DNA of 64,000 nt from Methylosinus sp. C49 (lineage in GTDB: Bacteria; Pseudomonadota; Alphaproteobacteria; Rhizobiales; Beijerinckiaceae). Position numbers and translations under genes: made by a program. Location: NCBI RefSeq assembly GCF_009936375.1, contig NZ_AP022334.1, forward strand, positions 1 through 64,000, in the 5' to 3' direction. This document shows positions 24,271 through 33,665 of the stretch, piece by piece; positions within the stretch are counted from its first letter, which is position 1; each line of letters opens with the position of its first letter. The notes under the pieces were generated by a model, which ran no database searches, was not told the origin of the DNA, and saw only the letters and a program-made list of their open reading frames with translations.

Positions 24271-25688
24271 GGTGCCGTCGCGGGAGTGGTTGGAATTGGG
24301 TTGGCGTAGTCTCCGGGGCGCTGAACCCAACTGATTCCAGCGTTGGAGCGCTGGAAGGAGACCACGCCATGACGAAGGATACCACGAAGACGGCGGCTGT
24401 CGCGGCCGACATCATGCTTTTCGACAATTGGTTCGACCCGATCGAGAACGGCGTTCGCGAGCGCGTGCGCGGCTTCATCGAGACGATGCTGGAAGAGGAA
24501 TTGGAGAGCGCGCTGTCGCGGCCGCGCTACGCACGCCGCAAAACGGGCTCGGACGAAGACGCCGCCGCGACCATCGTCGGCTGCCGGCATGGGCATCGCA
24601 AACGTGCGCTGACGGGCACGTTCGGAAAGACGGAGATCGCCGTGCCGCGAGCCCGCATCCAGGGCGAGAACGGCAAGACCAGCGAGTGGAAGAGCGCGTC
24701 GCTCGGGGCCTATCAGCGCCGCACCAAGGCCGCCGACGCCTTGATCGCCGGCGCCTATCTCGCCGGGACCAACACGCGCCGCGTGCGCCGCGCGTTGAAT
24801 GCCGTTTTCGCCGGGGCGGTCGGGAAGGATGTGGTCAGCCGCGCCTGGCGCAAGGTGAAAGGCGATTGGGATGCCTGGAACAAGCGTTTGCTCGGCGAGG
24901 AGCCGATCGTGCGCCTCATTCTCGACGGCACTGTCGTGCGCGTCCGGCTCGATAAGAAGGCCACTTCGATCTCGCTTCTGGTCGCGCTCGGCGTGCGGCG
25001 GGACGGGCAGAAGGTTCTGCTCGCGATCAAGAACATGGGCGGAGAAAGCGAGGCGGCTTGGCGGGCGCTGCTCGACGATCTCGTGAAGCGCGGCATGCAG
25101 ACGCCGGAGCTGGTCATCGTCGACGGCGCGCCGGGTCTCGAGAAGGCGCTGGCGGCCTTGTGGTCCGATATAGCGGTTCAGCGCTGCACGGTGCACAAGC
25201 ATCGAAATCTCCTCGCTCACGCGCCGGAGCGGCTGCATGAGGAAATATCGAACGACTACAAGGATATGATCTATGCCGACACGAAGCAGGAGGTCGAAGC
25301 GAAACGCAAGGCGTTCATCCGGAAATGGCGGCTGAAGCACAAGCCCGTCGCCGACAGCCTGGAGGAGGCCGGCGACAAGCTCCTCACCTTCACGCGCTTT
25401 CCGCCGAGCCAGTGGAAATCGATCCGCACCTCGAATGCGATCGAGCGATTGCATGAAGAGTTCAAGCGACGGATCAAGACGCAAACCGTGCTGCCGAGCG
25501 CCGACACCGCCGCCATGTTGTTCTGGGCGCTGTTGGCGTCGGGTCAGATCACCATGCGAAAGGTCGCCGGTTGGCAGAGCCTCGCCGAGCGGCCCTCCGA
25601 TCAGCCTATTGATCTTGCCGCTTGATCGGATATCCTCGATTGCCTCGGAGCTGCGTCAGCCAATTTCAACACGATCCGCGACGGCACC
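24271..25688 (+). mobile_element. IS256-family insertion sequence, complete, 1418 bp
   Basis: The ends carry imperfect inverted repeats whose outermost 13 bases are perfect: GGTGCCGTCGCGG (24271-24283) and its complement (25676-25688). A looser match continues for about 25 more bases. One intact transposase gene lies inside. An exact 8-bp target duplication flanks it, so the insertion is recent and the element is likely still active. Confidence 0.9.
24369..25625 (+). CDS. IS256-family (mutator-type) transposase
   Basis: A 418-residue protein with the mutator-type layout: an N-terminal DNA-binding part with TFGKTEIAVPRARI, a DDE core whose Asp residues appear in LILDGTVV and ELVIVDGAPGLEKAL, the VQRCTVHKHRNLL motif and the distal SNAIERLHEEFKRR block with the catalytic Glu. 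All parts are intact and of normal length. A GGAAGGAG site precedes ATG 24369. Confidence 0.95.
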   Translation: MTKDTTKTAAVAADIMLFDNWFDPIENGVRERVRGFIETMLEEELESALSRPRYARRKTGSDEDAAATIVGCRHGHRKRALTGTFGKTEIAVPRARIQGENGKTSEWKSASLGAYQRRTKAADALIAGAYLAGTNTRRVRRALNAVFAGAVGKDVVSRAWRKVKGDWDAWNKRLLGEEPIVRLILDGTVVRVRLDKKATSISLLVALGVRRDGQKVLLAIKNMGGESEAAWRALLDDLVKRGMQTPELVIVDGAPGLEKALAALWSDIAVQRCTVHKHRNLLAHAPERLHEEISNDYKDMIYADTKQEVEAKRKAFIRKWRLKHKPVADSLEEAGDKLLTFTRFPPSQWKSIRTSNAIERLHEEFKRRIKTQTVLPSADTAAMLFWALLASGQITMRKVAGWQSLAERPSDQPIDLAA

Positions 25689-25696
25689 GCAATTCC
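25689..25696 (+). repeat. Right target-site duplication of the IS256 element
   Basis: GCAATTCC, identical to 24263-24270. Removing the element and one copy joins a + strand reading frame that runs from before 24183 to about 25911; whether that frame was a gene is uncertain. Confidence 0.85.
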
Positions 25697-25843
25697 GATC
25701 AATCTCCAGCATGGCGAAAAAGGCTCGGGCGATGCCCAGTTTTTATCCGCGCATGGCCCGACGCATTTGGCCTGCAACGGCGAGCGAGGCCAGCTCGCTC
25801 GCGTGCCTCGGCCGATCGGCGGACGATCGCGTGCGGCCCACGA

Positions 25844-26152
25844 TCAGAACGTGCCGGGAGGCGCGTTGCGGGAGCCCCCCGCCACGCCGGTCGCCCATGG
25901 CGCCGATTCGTAGTTGGGCCGGGTAGCCTGGGTGGAAGGTTCCGCCGGCTTGACCACGGATCCGCTCCTATCGATCACCGGCGGCCTCCATGTGGCGTTG
26001 GCCTCGCCATAAGCGGCGTAGGGGTCGTAGAATGGATGCCTGACTGTGGGGGCGGGAGGCGCGTCGTAATCGGCTGGGGCGTGGACATTTCCCGAGGAAC
26101 ACGCCGCGAGCGGGAGGGAGAGGCAAATCAGTGGGAGGAAGAGCTGTCGCAT
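25844..26152 (-). CDS. Small lipoprotein of the T4SS region
   Basis: A 102-residue protein with a lipoprotein signal (MRQLFLPLICLSLPLAACSS; Cys of the lipobox at 18) and a Pro-rich, probably extended body. It follows the hypothetical gene at 26221 and DotA on the same strand, so it is likely part of that operon. Small lipoproteins are regular members of such loci, but no specific family is recognised. Confidence 0.6.
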   Translation of the reverse strand: MRQLFLPLICLSLPLAACSSGNVHAPADYDAPPAPTVRHPFYDPYAAYGEANATWRPPVIDRSGSVVKPAEPSTQATRPNYESAPWATGVAGGSRNAPPGTF

Positions 26153-26220
26153 GAGGGTCTCCTGTGCGAAACCATCATGCGACGAGGCTGCGCGAATGCC
26201 GTCATGCTATCTGAAGTGGA

Positions 26221-26772
26221 TCACGTCTTGAGTGCTCGCCACAGAGCGGCGATTCGTGGCCCCAGAGCGTCAGGGCGGCAAAGGATCTCGCCCTTCGACC
26301 ACGCATCAATCATTTGATAGACGATAGACTTGAGTTCGGAATACTCTGGACGCTCTGCCTTGCCTTGTTCTGCCGCCTTGAGCAGAGACCAAAGACATTC
26401 TTCCAGACCGCTTTTGAACTTCTGTGTATTCAACAGTTTCCTGGAAGTCTCTTCGCCATGACTATCGGAGTTGGCCAGAGACTGTCGCAGGGATTCATTT
26501 TCGGCGACGAGCTGAGCATTGCGCTTCCGCTCCTTGTTGAGGAGGTCCATCCAGGCGTTGAAATCTTTGATATGGATCGAACGCCAGCCGGCGCGATACT
26601 CCGCGTCCTGCTGGACGTTGAGATTGCGCAGGGCCGCCTGCTCACCTTCGTAGTAGCCGGTGTCTTCGCCCTCGCGATAGCCGTCGGACTTGCCGCTCGA
26701 ATAGCCGCTCGAGCGACCCACCGCATACCAAAGCATACCGTTTCCAGAGCCAGGTTCGTCGTCGTCGCGCAT
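26221..26772 (-). CDS. Hypothetical coiled-coil protein downstream of dotA
   Basis: A 183-residue soluble protein. The N terminus is Gly/Tyr-rich with a repeated YxxGxxxGY pattern (SGYSSGKSDGYREGEDTGYY). The middle (about 75-110) is a coiled coil. It starts 1 nt after the dotA stop, so it is co-transcribed. Gly-Tyr patterns of this kind can mediate self-assembly. No family known to me. Confidence 0.6.
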   Translation of the reverse strand: MRDDDEPGSGNGMLWYAVGRSSGYSSGKSDGYREGEDTGYYEGEQAALRNLNVQQDAEYRAGWRSIHIKDFNAWMDLLNKERKRNAQLVAENESLRQSLANSDSHGEETSRKLLNTQKFKSGLEECLWSLLKAAEQGKAERPEYSELKSIVYQMIDAWSKGEILCRPDALGPRIAALWRALKT

Positions 26773-26773
26773 C

Positions 26774-29161
26774 TCAGCCGTCCTTATTATGATCTCCGAC
26801 GTCCGTCTGGGCGCTCAAGGTCGAGTCGACGCTCCCGCCCTTCGCGGAGCTATCAGTGGGGCCAGTGATACCCTTTCGCGGAGAGGACAACGCAGGGGTC
26901 GACGATGACCCTACACCATTGCGGCCTTTTTGTCGTGCTGCCCCTTTCAGCTGATTTCTTGCGTAACCGTCGAGCGTCTTGATCGTCCCCTCGGTGCCGG
27001 TCCACGCGGCCGCCTTGCTGAACTCGTCCATATCGACACGGTTCGCCGGCGAGAAGCCGAGCATCTTCGGCACATGATGCGGGATGAGCGAGATCAGTCC
27101 GAAGGCTTTGATCGCGACCACGATATGCAGCAAGACGAAGATAGCTAGGAGCACAACGAGTCCGATCAGATTGGTGACGAACCAGCCCTTCTCGAGAACG
27201 AAATGCACGGCGACTCCAAAGCTTATCCGGATGAGCCAGGAGACCGACGAGAACACGAAATAGCCGGCGAAGAGCCCGAGGAGCATGAGGACCGGCCGGA
27301 AGAGCACGTTGAACAGTAGCTCATAGACCTGGATGGCGCGACCATGCAGGCCCTCGCCCTCGAATGTCATATGGGCGACCATCATGAGCGGAACGGCGAT
27401 CACCGCTTCGATCACGAGGATCAGATAGCCGGTCACGCCGGCGATCCACATCACCCAGGGGATGAGCGGCAGCACATAGGCGATCATGATGCCGGGAATG
27501 AGAAGCGCCAGGAGACCGAAGAACAAGGGCGTCAACAGCGCCTTGAAGACGTCGGAGACCGTGGCGAGACCGGCGGCGGCGGCGGCCCCGGCGAAATTGC
27601 CGGTGAGCAGCGAGAAGGCCGCCGCTCCCGTCTGAACGGTCCCGGACGACGCGGCGATCGCGAGCCCATAAGCCGTCAGCGCCGCGGTCATGAGATATTG
27701 GCCGAGCGTGATGAGCGAGCCGAAGGGGTCAGACCACTGGTTCGATGTCGGAGAGATGCTGTTCGCGATATAGTTCAAGAGCGGCTCGTTGAGATTGATC
27801 GAACGGAAAACGCGCTCGATCCAGGAGCCGCCTTCGCGAGCCGCAGCATTTCCGAACGTGTCGGCGTTACCTGCAGGCGGGTTAGCCCCGTCGGCGGTGT
27901 TCACATACGTGCGCAGCTGCCCGAGAAAATTGTCGCTGGCTTGGATCAGCGGCGCGAGATCTGTCTTGAGCGCATTGCTCCAGCCGCTGTAGCTCGGGCC
28001 GTTGACGATCGGCAGATCGTTGAGCAGCGACAGCGTGCGGCCATTCAGCTGAGCGAAGGTCAGATAATAGGACCCGGCGGACGCCCATCCGAGCGTCGAC
28101 AGATCGGTCGTCGTGTTGTTGATGAGACCGAGCTTTCCGGCCCGCGCATCCTGGGGTTTGATGGCGTTCTGCAGCTGCTTCTGAATGTCGCTCGCCGCAG
28201 AGGTGAGCTGCTGCGTGTAGTCGCGGGTCGCATTCTGATAGGCGGCGAGCAGCGGAGTGAGCGCCGAGGTCTGTTTGGTCTGCCAATAGCTTTTCGCGAC
28301 ACTCTCGGCAACGGGACGAATATCCGATGTGATGACGTTCTGGAGAATTTCGTTCTGCTTTGCCGTCATGTCGGTATTGACGCCGGCGATGGGCTGCTGC
28401 GCGCCGGAGGGCTGGTTGACCGTGATCGTGCCGCAGCTGGGCGAGCCGGTCTGATTGCCCGGGGACAGCGAATAGGCCCAGGTGGTCGAGCCGGAGACGA
28501 GCGTCGGCGTCGGGGCTGGCGCAATCTGCGGGTTGGCGGTCGCTTCATTGACGAAGGCCCGGCAGAGCTCGTTCTCCATGACGCCGAGAACGATGTTTTT
28601 CGTGCCGGGGACGATCGGCGTGGCGATGACCATTGCATCGGGTCCGATGGCCTTGATCGCGAATTTGAAGAGCGATCCCGCCATGCCGATGCCCCACATG
28701 GAGGTTTGGACGACGGCGGCCTGACCGATCGAGAACCCAGACGCTATCGGGAACATCATGATGGCGGCGAAGCCGATCCTCACGACGAACATAGAGGTCA
28801 TCGCGTTGGTGAGGAGATTGCTGGTCTCGGCGGTGCGATAGATATTCCAGATGGTCAGGTAGCACACATAGAACATACCGAGCGCCATGGAGAAGCCGGT
28901 GAAGCGCCCAAGCAACTCGCCGATGACGGTGGCGGCGGAACCGGTGCATGTCGCGGACTGCCCGGCGCCGCTGCAACTGCTACCGTTGATCGGGAATACC
29001 GCTTTGATGACTTCCGCGGCCCAGTCGAGGCCTGGATCCAGGGCAGACCAGCTGACGTCGTAGTTCGGCGCCGCCAGGGTGGCGGATTGGGCGAGCGCCG
29101 GGGCGGCGCAAGCCACGGCGAAGAGAGCGATCGAGAGAGTGGGAAAGGTTCGGCGTGACAT
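26774..29161 (-). CDS. dotA: DotA/TraY-family T4SS inner-membrane protein
   Basis: A 795-residue protein with a signal peptide (PALAQ) and about seven to eight membrane segments in two groups (about 90-190 and 480-680), separated by a large periplasmic region with Cys. The C terminus is cytosolic and polar. Size and layout match DotA/TraY, the polytopic channel component of Dot/Icm and IncI systems. The C-terminal block MLGFSPANRVDMDEF is of the conserved type. It is transcribed away from the core genes, in one operon with 31348-33605. Confidence 0.88.
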   Translation of the reverse strand: MSRRTFPTLSIALFAVACAAPALAQSATLAAPNYDVSWSALDPGLDWAAEVIKAVFPINGSSCSGAGQSATCTGSAATVIGELLGRFTGFSMALGMFYVCYLTIWNIYRTAETSNLLTNAMTSMFVVRIGFAAIMMFPIASGFSIGQAAVVQTSMWGIGMAGSLFKFAIKAIGPDAMVIATPIVPGTKNIVLGVMENELCRAFVNEATANPQIAPAPTPTLVSGSTTWAYSLSPGNQTGSPSCGTITVNQPSGAQQPIAGVNTDMTAKQNEILQNVITSDIRPVAESVAKSYWQTKQTSALTPLLAAYQNATRDYTQQLTSAASDIQKQLQNAIKPQDARAGKLGLINNTTTDLSTLGWASAGSYYLTFAQLNGRTLSLLNDLPIVNGPSYSGWSNALKTDLAPLIQASDNFLGQLRTYVNTADGANPPAGNADTFGNAAAREGGSWIERVFRSINLNEPLLNYIANSISPTSNQWSDPFGSLITLGQYLMTAALTAYGLAIAASSGTVQTGAAAFSLLTGNFAGAAAAAGLATVSDVFKALLTPLFFGLLALLIPGIMIAYVLPLIPWVMWIAGVTGYLILVIEAVIAVPLMMVAHMTFEGEGLHGRAIQVYELLFNVLFRPVLMLLGLFAGYFVFSSVSWLIRISFGVAVHFVLEKGWFVTNLIGLVVLLAIFVLLHIVVAIKAFGLISLIPHHVPKMLGFSPANRVDMDEFSKAAAWTGTEGTIKTLDGYARNQLKGAARQKGRNGVGSSSTPALSSPRKGITGPTDSSAKGGSVDSTLSAQTDVGDHNKDG

Positions 29162-29215
29162 GGCGTCCTCGCGTGCAGATTGGTCAAAGCAATTTCGGGG
29201 GACGAAAAGGAGCCA

Positions 29216-31282
29216 TCACGGTCCCGGGCTCGGGGAGGGCCGCGCTTCGGGATCGCGGTGAAACACGGCTTTGATTTTTTCGAGGACTTTTTCGACGATC
29301 TCGCGGGCCTTTTCGCCGAGATGCTCCAGCATGCTGCCGTCGCCCTCATGCCTGGGAATGGAGGAAGCGGCCTCGCCGACGGCGGCGTCGAGCTTCTTGA
29401 AATGATCGGTCCAGTTCGAGGCGTTTGGATGGGAGCCTAGAGCCGAAACGACTGCTCCTCGGTCCTTGCCGTATTGCCTAAGAGCATCGGCGGCTCGATC
29501 GTAAGCAGCGCCGAACGTATTGTTCTCGGAAATTGCTGCCTTGAGCTCCTCGCGCAGTCCTTCGAACCGGCCTCCAGCCTTCATGCCCTCGATTACAGCG
29601 CTCATGCCGCCCCTATTATTGGCGGCGGCGTCCTGGATGCGATTGAGGATCGAGGCGCCCGGCGCGTCTCGAAGGGCGCTCATTGCGTCGAGGGCCGCTC
29701 TGCCAGACGTATCGGCGGCGTGCAGCAGCGAGTCGTCGCGTTTCGATTGCATGCGCGTGTTCTCGAACTTCTGCAGGCGGCGTTGGACGTCTTCGGTGTT
29801 CGCCTGCTTCTCGCGCGCCGATGGCTCACGCGGCTGTTGCGCGCCTGGCTGCATTGCCGCTTGTGACGATGGCGTTGCGGCCTCCAGAATTCGGCCGATC
29901 GCGCTGGCGGAGCGCCCGACCACCCCGAGGGCCTTTCCGAACACGCCGCCCACCACGATCTTTTCCTGCACGAATTGCACTTCGTGTTTCGTGATCGGAT
30001 CAGTCTCGTCAGGGTCCGGCGCTTCCGACGATGCCGGGGTTTTCGGAGCGTTGGGAGCCGTGGCCGGCGAGGCGGGCCGAGCGGCCGAAGCAGCAAGATT
30101 GCGGTCGTCATTGGCGGGCGTCGAGGGGGCCGGAGCGCCGCGCGAAGCAGGCGCCGGACCTTCGGACGCAGGAGCTACGGGAGACTTCGCCTGTGCGTTC
30201 GGCTCGTGAGCAGTCTCTGAAGACGTCGATGCGCGCGCCGTCGATGGAGCCGCAGCGTCGAAAGCCGCGATCTCGATTTTGCTTCTATCCGCGAGCGCGG
30301 ACGGCGTGTTCGCCGTTTCGTCTGCCGGCGTGTTGCGTGACGCTACGCTCGGCTCCGCCAGCGTCGCGGAAGCCGGCATATTGCGAGGCGATTCATCGGC
30401 GACCGGGGGAGCCGTCCCAAAACCCTCGGGCTCCGATGGCCGTGCGGCCTCGACCGCAGCGTGATCGGAACTCGCGAACCGGGAGCCAGCCCTCGGGTCA
30501 TCGAAGGCGTCGATCTCGGCCTGTCTCACGGGAATGCCCCGCGTTTCCGCGGCGGCTTCGGGAAAGGTCGGCTGCGCGCCGGCCAACGCGACAGCAGACG
30601 CGGGAGAGTCCGCGATCGGGCGATCGGGCTCGACCGACGGGTTGGCGATCGGCTGCGCGCCCGCCTCTCGGCGTGGCGCGTTCAGCACCTTGAAGGACAG
30701 CGCAAATATTTCGCCTTGGACTGCCTTCGTCATCTGGTTCGATTTGGAGGCGATTTCCACCGCCTTCTCGCGAAGCCGTTGGACCAGATCGGGGTCGTCG
30801 AGCGTTTGGGTCTTTTCAAGAAGACTGCGCATCTGCTCGTTTTTGAGCCCAGGGCTGGATGCAGCCAGTTGAGTGAGTTGGTCGCGAAGGTCCCTGTCGA
30901 TGCGCAGCGGTTCGATGCGTTTTTCAGCGTCTTCCAGAGCATAGGCGAGATCCGTTTTGAATTTCGGATCGCGGAGCCGCTCGATGGGATCGTTCAGGAA
31001 CGCGATGGACACGCGATCGATCCGAGCAGTGAGCTGCGGATCGTGCGCTTCGATGTGCGGCCGGCGGTCCCCGAGCTGGGCAAGCAGCCCGACAGTCGCC
31101 ATATAGTCGCGGGCGCGCGTGAGCTCTTCACCGATCGTCTTGCGCTCGCGCGGGTTCATTGCGCCGTTCAGCTCGGCGCGCAGCTCCTCGACATGTTGCG
31201 CGTTGGGCGCGTCGACGCGCCGCTCGTCAGAAGCAGAGGTCGGATCGGGCTTGCGGGGAGAATTCTCGGGTTCGGTCGGCAT
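29216..31282 (-). CDS. Large Pro/Ala-rich protein of the T4SS locus, function unknown
   Basis: A 688-residue soluble protein. Residues 1-200 are charged helices. Residues 200-430 are a low-complexity Ala/Pro/Ser/Glu linker. Residues 435-688 are helical again, including VQEKIVVGGVFGKALGVVG and a basic C-terminal helix. No signal peptide or membrane segment. It lies between the TraW-like gene and dotA in the same operon. It could be an accessory coupling protein, a DNA-processing protein or a substrate of the system. Nothing in it lets me choose. Confidence 0.65.
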   Translation of the reverse strand: MPTEPENSPRKPDPTSASDERRVDAPNAQHVEELRAELNGAMNPRERKTIGEELTRARDYMATVGLLAQLGDRRPHIEAHDPQLTARIDRVSIAFLNDPIERLRDPKFKTDLAYALEDAEKRIEPLRIDRDLRDQLTQLAASSPGLKNEQMRSLLEKTQTLDDPDLVQRLREKAVEIASKSNQMTKAVQGEIFALSFKVLNAPRREAGAQPIANPSVEPDRPIADSPASAVALAGAQPTFPEAAAETRGIPVRQAEIDAFDDPRAGSRFASSDHAAVEAARPSEPEGFGTAPPVADESPRNMPASATLAEPSVASRNTPADETANTPSALADRSKIEIAAFDAAAPSTARASTSSETAHEPNAQAKSPVAPASEGPAPASRGAPAPSTPANDDRNLAASAARPASPATAPNAPKTPASSEAPDPDETDPITKHEVQFVQEKIVVGGVFGKALGVVGRSASAIGRILEAATPSSQAAMQPGAQQPREPSAREKQANTEDVQRRLQKFENTRMQSKRDDSLLHAADTSGRAALDAMSALRDAPGASILNRIQDAAANNRGGMSAVIEGMKAGGRFEGLREELKAAISENNTFGAAYDRAADALRQYGKDRGAVVSALGSHPNASNWTDHFKKLDAAVGEAASSIPRHEGDGSMLEHLGEKAREIVEKVLEKIKAVFHRDPEARPSPSPGP

Positions 31283-31347
31283 GGGATTTTAGCCTCGTGG
31301 AACGGAGAAAGAGAGACGGGTTTTGTGAGGTGGAGGACATGGGCCGA

Positions 31348-32556
31348 TCAGTTGGAGAGGTTCGGGGTCGGCAGCTCGACGGCGGGCTTGAGGGTTTGAA
31401 GGTCGCGCTCGGCGACCGCGGCCAGCGTCGTGGCGTTGACGCTCGCGTTCTTCATCGCCATCCGGTAGTTCTCTAAAAGCAGGTAATTAGTGACCGCGAG
31501 CTCATTGGCGATCTCGCGTTCGACCGCGGCGGGCGTCATGCTCTGCAGCTGCGCCGCCCAATTGACGTCGCTGTATCGGCGATGCACGTCGAGCTGCAGG
31601 GCTTGCACCCAGGAGCCGGTATCGACGGCCGTCAGACCTTCGTTCTGCATCTGCTGCTTCTGTGCGGCGTTGAGCGGAATCGAAGGCGATTGAGCGGCTA
31701 GGACCTCATTGAGCACGCTGCGCGCCAGTGAGACGCGCGACTCGTATTGGCGTCGCCGAACCGACGCCTCCTTGGCGGTAAGCGACGTCATTTGCGCGCC
31801 CCGCTGCGCCGTCGGCACGATCGGCTGGATCAGATTGGTGACGAAATCATTGGCGGAATTGACGCCGTCCTGGCCGTCATAGGTCCCGGTTCCGAACAGC
31901 GACGAGGCGCGTTGATCGGCATTTTCCCGTTGCGACGCGCTGCAAAGGCCCGCGGCCGCTTCGTCCGCGGAGCAGTAGCGCGAATAGTGCAGCATATTGA
32001 TCGCTTCGACAGCCTGGGCGGCTCCATAATAGGAAGGCGTTCCCTTCGCCGCCTCGCCGCGTTGATCCGCGACCGTCTGGATCGCAGTGGCGACTTTCCA
32101 CGACTGCCCCGCACCGACCGTGATCGTCTGGCCATTGTCTAGATGAGCGCAATGCAATGGGCTGACGACATGCTCGTCGCGGATCACGGCGTTGCGCTTG
32201 TCGCGTTCGAATCTCGCCATGGCCGCGTTCGAGGCGTCGGCGATCTGTCGCTGGGCGGAGACTTGCGCCTTCGAGTAATTGGCGTTTTGCGTGAACCCCT
32301 GACGAAGGAGGGTGGTCACATCGCCATAGCTGTTGGAGCCGAGCAGGCTCGCGAGCGGACCATTCAGGCCGAGCTGGCCCGTGATCGTGTTCAAGAAATT
32401 GTTGGCTTGGTCCTGGAGCTTTTGCAGCGCCTGCTGAACGGCGATCGACGTCGCGTCGATGACAGCCAATTGTGCTTTCGCGGGAGCCGCGCCGAAGACG
32501 ATCGCGCCGATGACGACGCCCGCCGTCGCCGAAAGTAGATGAGAGGTCTTGTTCAT
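31348..32556 (-). CDS. TraW-like secreted T4SS protein
   Basis: A 402-residue protein with a signal peptide (cleavage near PAKAQ) and a helical body with three Cys, including YCSADEAAAGLC. The N-terminal helix pattern after cleavage (ALQKLQDQANNFLNTI) recalls minor-pilin-type proteins. Size and place ahead of dotA fit TraW of IncI systems, with IcmX as the Legionella analogue by position. This is a moderate call based on layout more than on sequence. Confidence 0.5.
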   Translation of the reverse strand: MNKTSHLLSATAGVVIGAIVFGAAPAKAQLAVIDATSIAVQQALQKLQDQANNFLNTITGQLGLNGPLASLLGSNSYGDVTTLLRQGFTQNANYSKAQVSAQRQIADASNAAMARFERDKRNAVIRDEHVVSPLHCAHLDNGQTITVGAGQSWKVATAIQTVADQRGEAAKGTPSYYGAAQAVEAINMLHYSRYCSADEAAAGLCSASQRENADQRASSLFGTGTYDGQDGVNSANDFVTNLIQPIVPTAQRGAQMTSLTAKEASVRRRQYESRVSLARSVLNEVLAAQSPSIPLNAAQKQQMQNEGLTAVDTGSWVQALQLDVHRRYSDVNWAAQLQSMTPAAVEREIANELAVTNYLLLENYRMAMKNASVNATTLAAVAERDLQTLKPAVELPTPNLSN

Positions 32557-32568
32557 AGGATTTGCTCC

Positions 32569-33120
32569 TCACCAGAGGCCGATCGTGTTGGGTAGCGAGT
32601 ATCCGGTCGGCGCCCGGCCGGAGCCATTGACGTAGAGACTGCCGCTGCCGCCGGCGCCGCCGATTCCGATGTAGCCCATGGGCGGTCCGCCGCCGCCGAA
32701 GCTCAGCTTCGGGCAGGAAAGACCGCCGCCGAGATTGCCGCCGAAGTTGAACGCGCCGAGATTGAAGCCGCTCAGCGTGATGCCGCATTGCGCGCTACCG
32801 AGCGCCTTCTTCCAGGCGTTGGTGACGGCGTTGCAGAGCTGGCCTTCGATGGCGTTGAAAAGATTCGTCGGGTCGAGGAGATTGACCACGACATTGAGGC
32901 CGACGCCCTTCAGAATGTTGTCGAGACAGGTGAGCGACTTGACGGTTTGGGGCGGTGCAATGTCCTTGTCGTCCGCAGCGATGCGCGCCGACGCGGCGCT
33001 GGCGGCCTGTTGGTAGAGCGTGCCGCAGGCGCCGGCGGAACCGGACGGCGGCGCGGTTTGCGCGAGGGTGGCGGTGGAGAGGGCGATCGAAACGGTCGCC
33101 GAGATGATCGTTCGTTTCAT
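32569..33120 (-). CDS. Exported glycine-rich protein of the T4SS operon
   Basis: A 183-residue protein with a signal peptide (ending TLAQT), about five Cys, and a Gly/Pro-rich second half (NFGGNLGGGLS, GGGGPPMGYIGIGG). It overlaps the upstream gene by 4 bp. It lies where IncI plasmids carry TraV, but I cannot recognise homology. Confidence 0.6.
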   Translation of the reverse strand: MKRTIISATVSIALSTATLAQTAPPSGSAGACGTLYQQAASAASARIAADDKDIAPPQTVKSLTCLDNILKGVGLNVVVNLLDPTNLFNAIEGQLCNAVTNAWKKALGSAQCGITLSGFNLGAFNFGGNLGGGLSCPKLSFGGGGPPMGYIGIGGAGGSGSLYVNGSGRAPTGYSLPNTIGLW

Positions 33121-33605
33121 CGATAGGATTCCCGTTGATAGAATTTGTCTCGATGGCGCTCCATCGCGCAGAGGGCGAGAGAGCGAATGCGAAGTTCGGC
33201 AGTGATGCGACGAAGCAGAGCGTTTCTGCTCGCAAAGCGTGTCGCTCTACGGATCGCGTCGGAGGCGTCTCCCACCTCGGGCGCGAAGAGAGCGACGAGT
33301 ATCACCTTGCGATTCGGCTTGTCGGGCTCCGTCAACCAAACGAGCAGGCGGAGGAGACGCTCGCTCCCAAGCTGCGCGAGCACGGACTGGAACAAGGTTC
33401 GAGCTGGATCGGTTCGAATGCATCGCGCGAGACCTGGCGGGTCGAACGCCGCGGCGTCGTCCAGGGCGACGCCGAGAGCGACGACCGCCGACTCGACGGT
33501 CGGATCCAACTCGGCGCGACGAGCCACCTCGGGCAATTCGCTCAATAGATCGAGCTGGCTCGGATCGAGCCAGCTACCAGTTTGGGTCGTGACGAGATCT
33601 GGCAT
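33117..33605 (-). CDS. Hypothetical protein leading the dotA operon
   Basis: A 162-residue helical protein without signal peptide or membrane segment. The middle (LFQSVLAQLGSERLLRLLVWL) is hydrophobic-amphipathic and the C terminus is basic. An AAAAAGGAGG site precedes ATG 33605, and a recurring upstream motif lies 41 nt before the start. It is the first gene of the leftward operon through dotA. No family recognised. Confidence 0.6.
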   Translation of the reverse strand: MPDLVTTQTGSWLDPSQLDLLSELPEVARRAELDPTVESAVVALGVALDDAAAFDPPGLARCIRTDPARTLFQSVLAQLGSERLLRLLVWLTEPDKPNRKVILVALFAPEVGDASDAIRRATRFASRNALLRRITAELRIRSLALCAMERHRDKFYQRESYR

Positions 33606-33645
33606 TCGGCCTCCTTTTTCCGCTCGAGGCAGGATCGAAGCGTTG

Positions 33646-33654
33646 TGCGCGAAT
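33646..33654 (-). promoter_or_regulatory. Recurring T4SS upstream motif
   Basis: ATTCGCGCA on the minus strand, 41 nt before the start at 33605. The flanks (TC before; CGCTTCGATCCTGC after) also resemble the copies at 34144 and 51568. Confidence 0.45.
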
Positions 33655-33665
33655 GACGAACGGAT

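Noticed and set aside
27344-29158. A 604-codon open frame on the + strand opposite dotA
   Set aside because: It mirrors a well-supported DotA gene, is rich in Arg/Gly/His typical of antisense GC-rich frames and has no domain or ribosome site.
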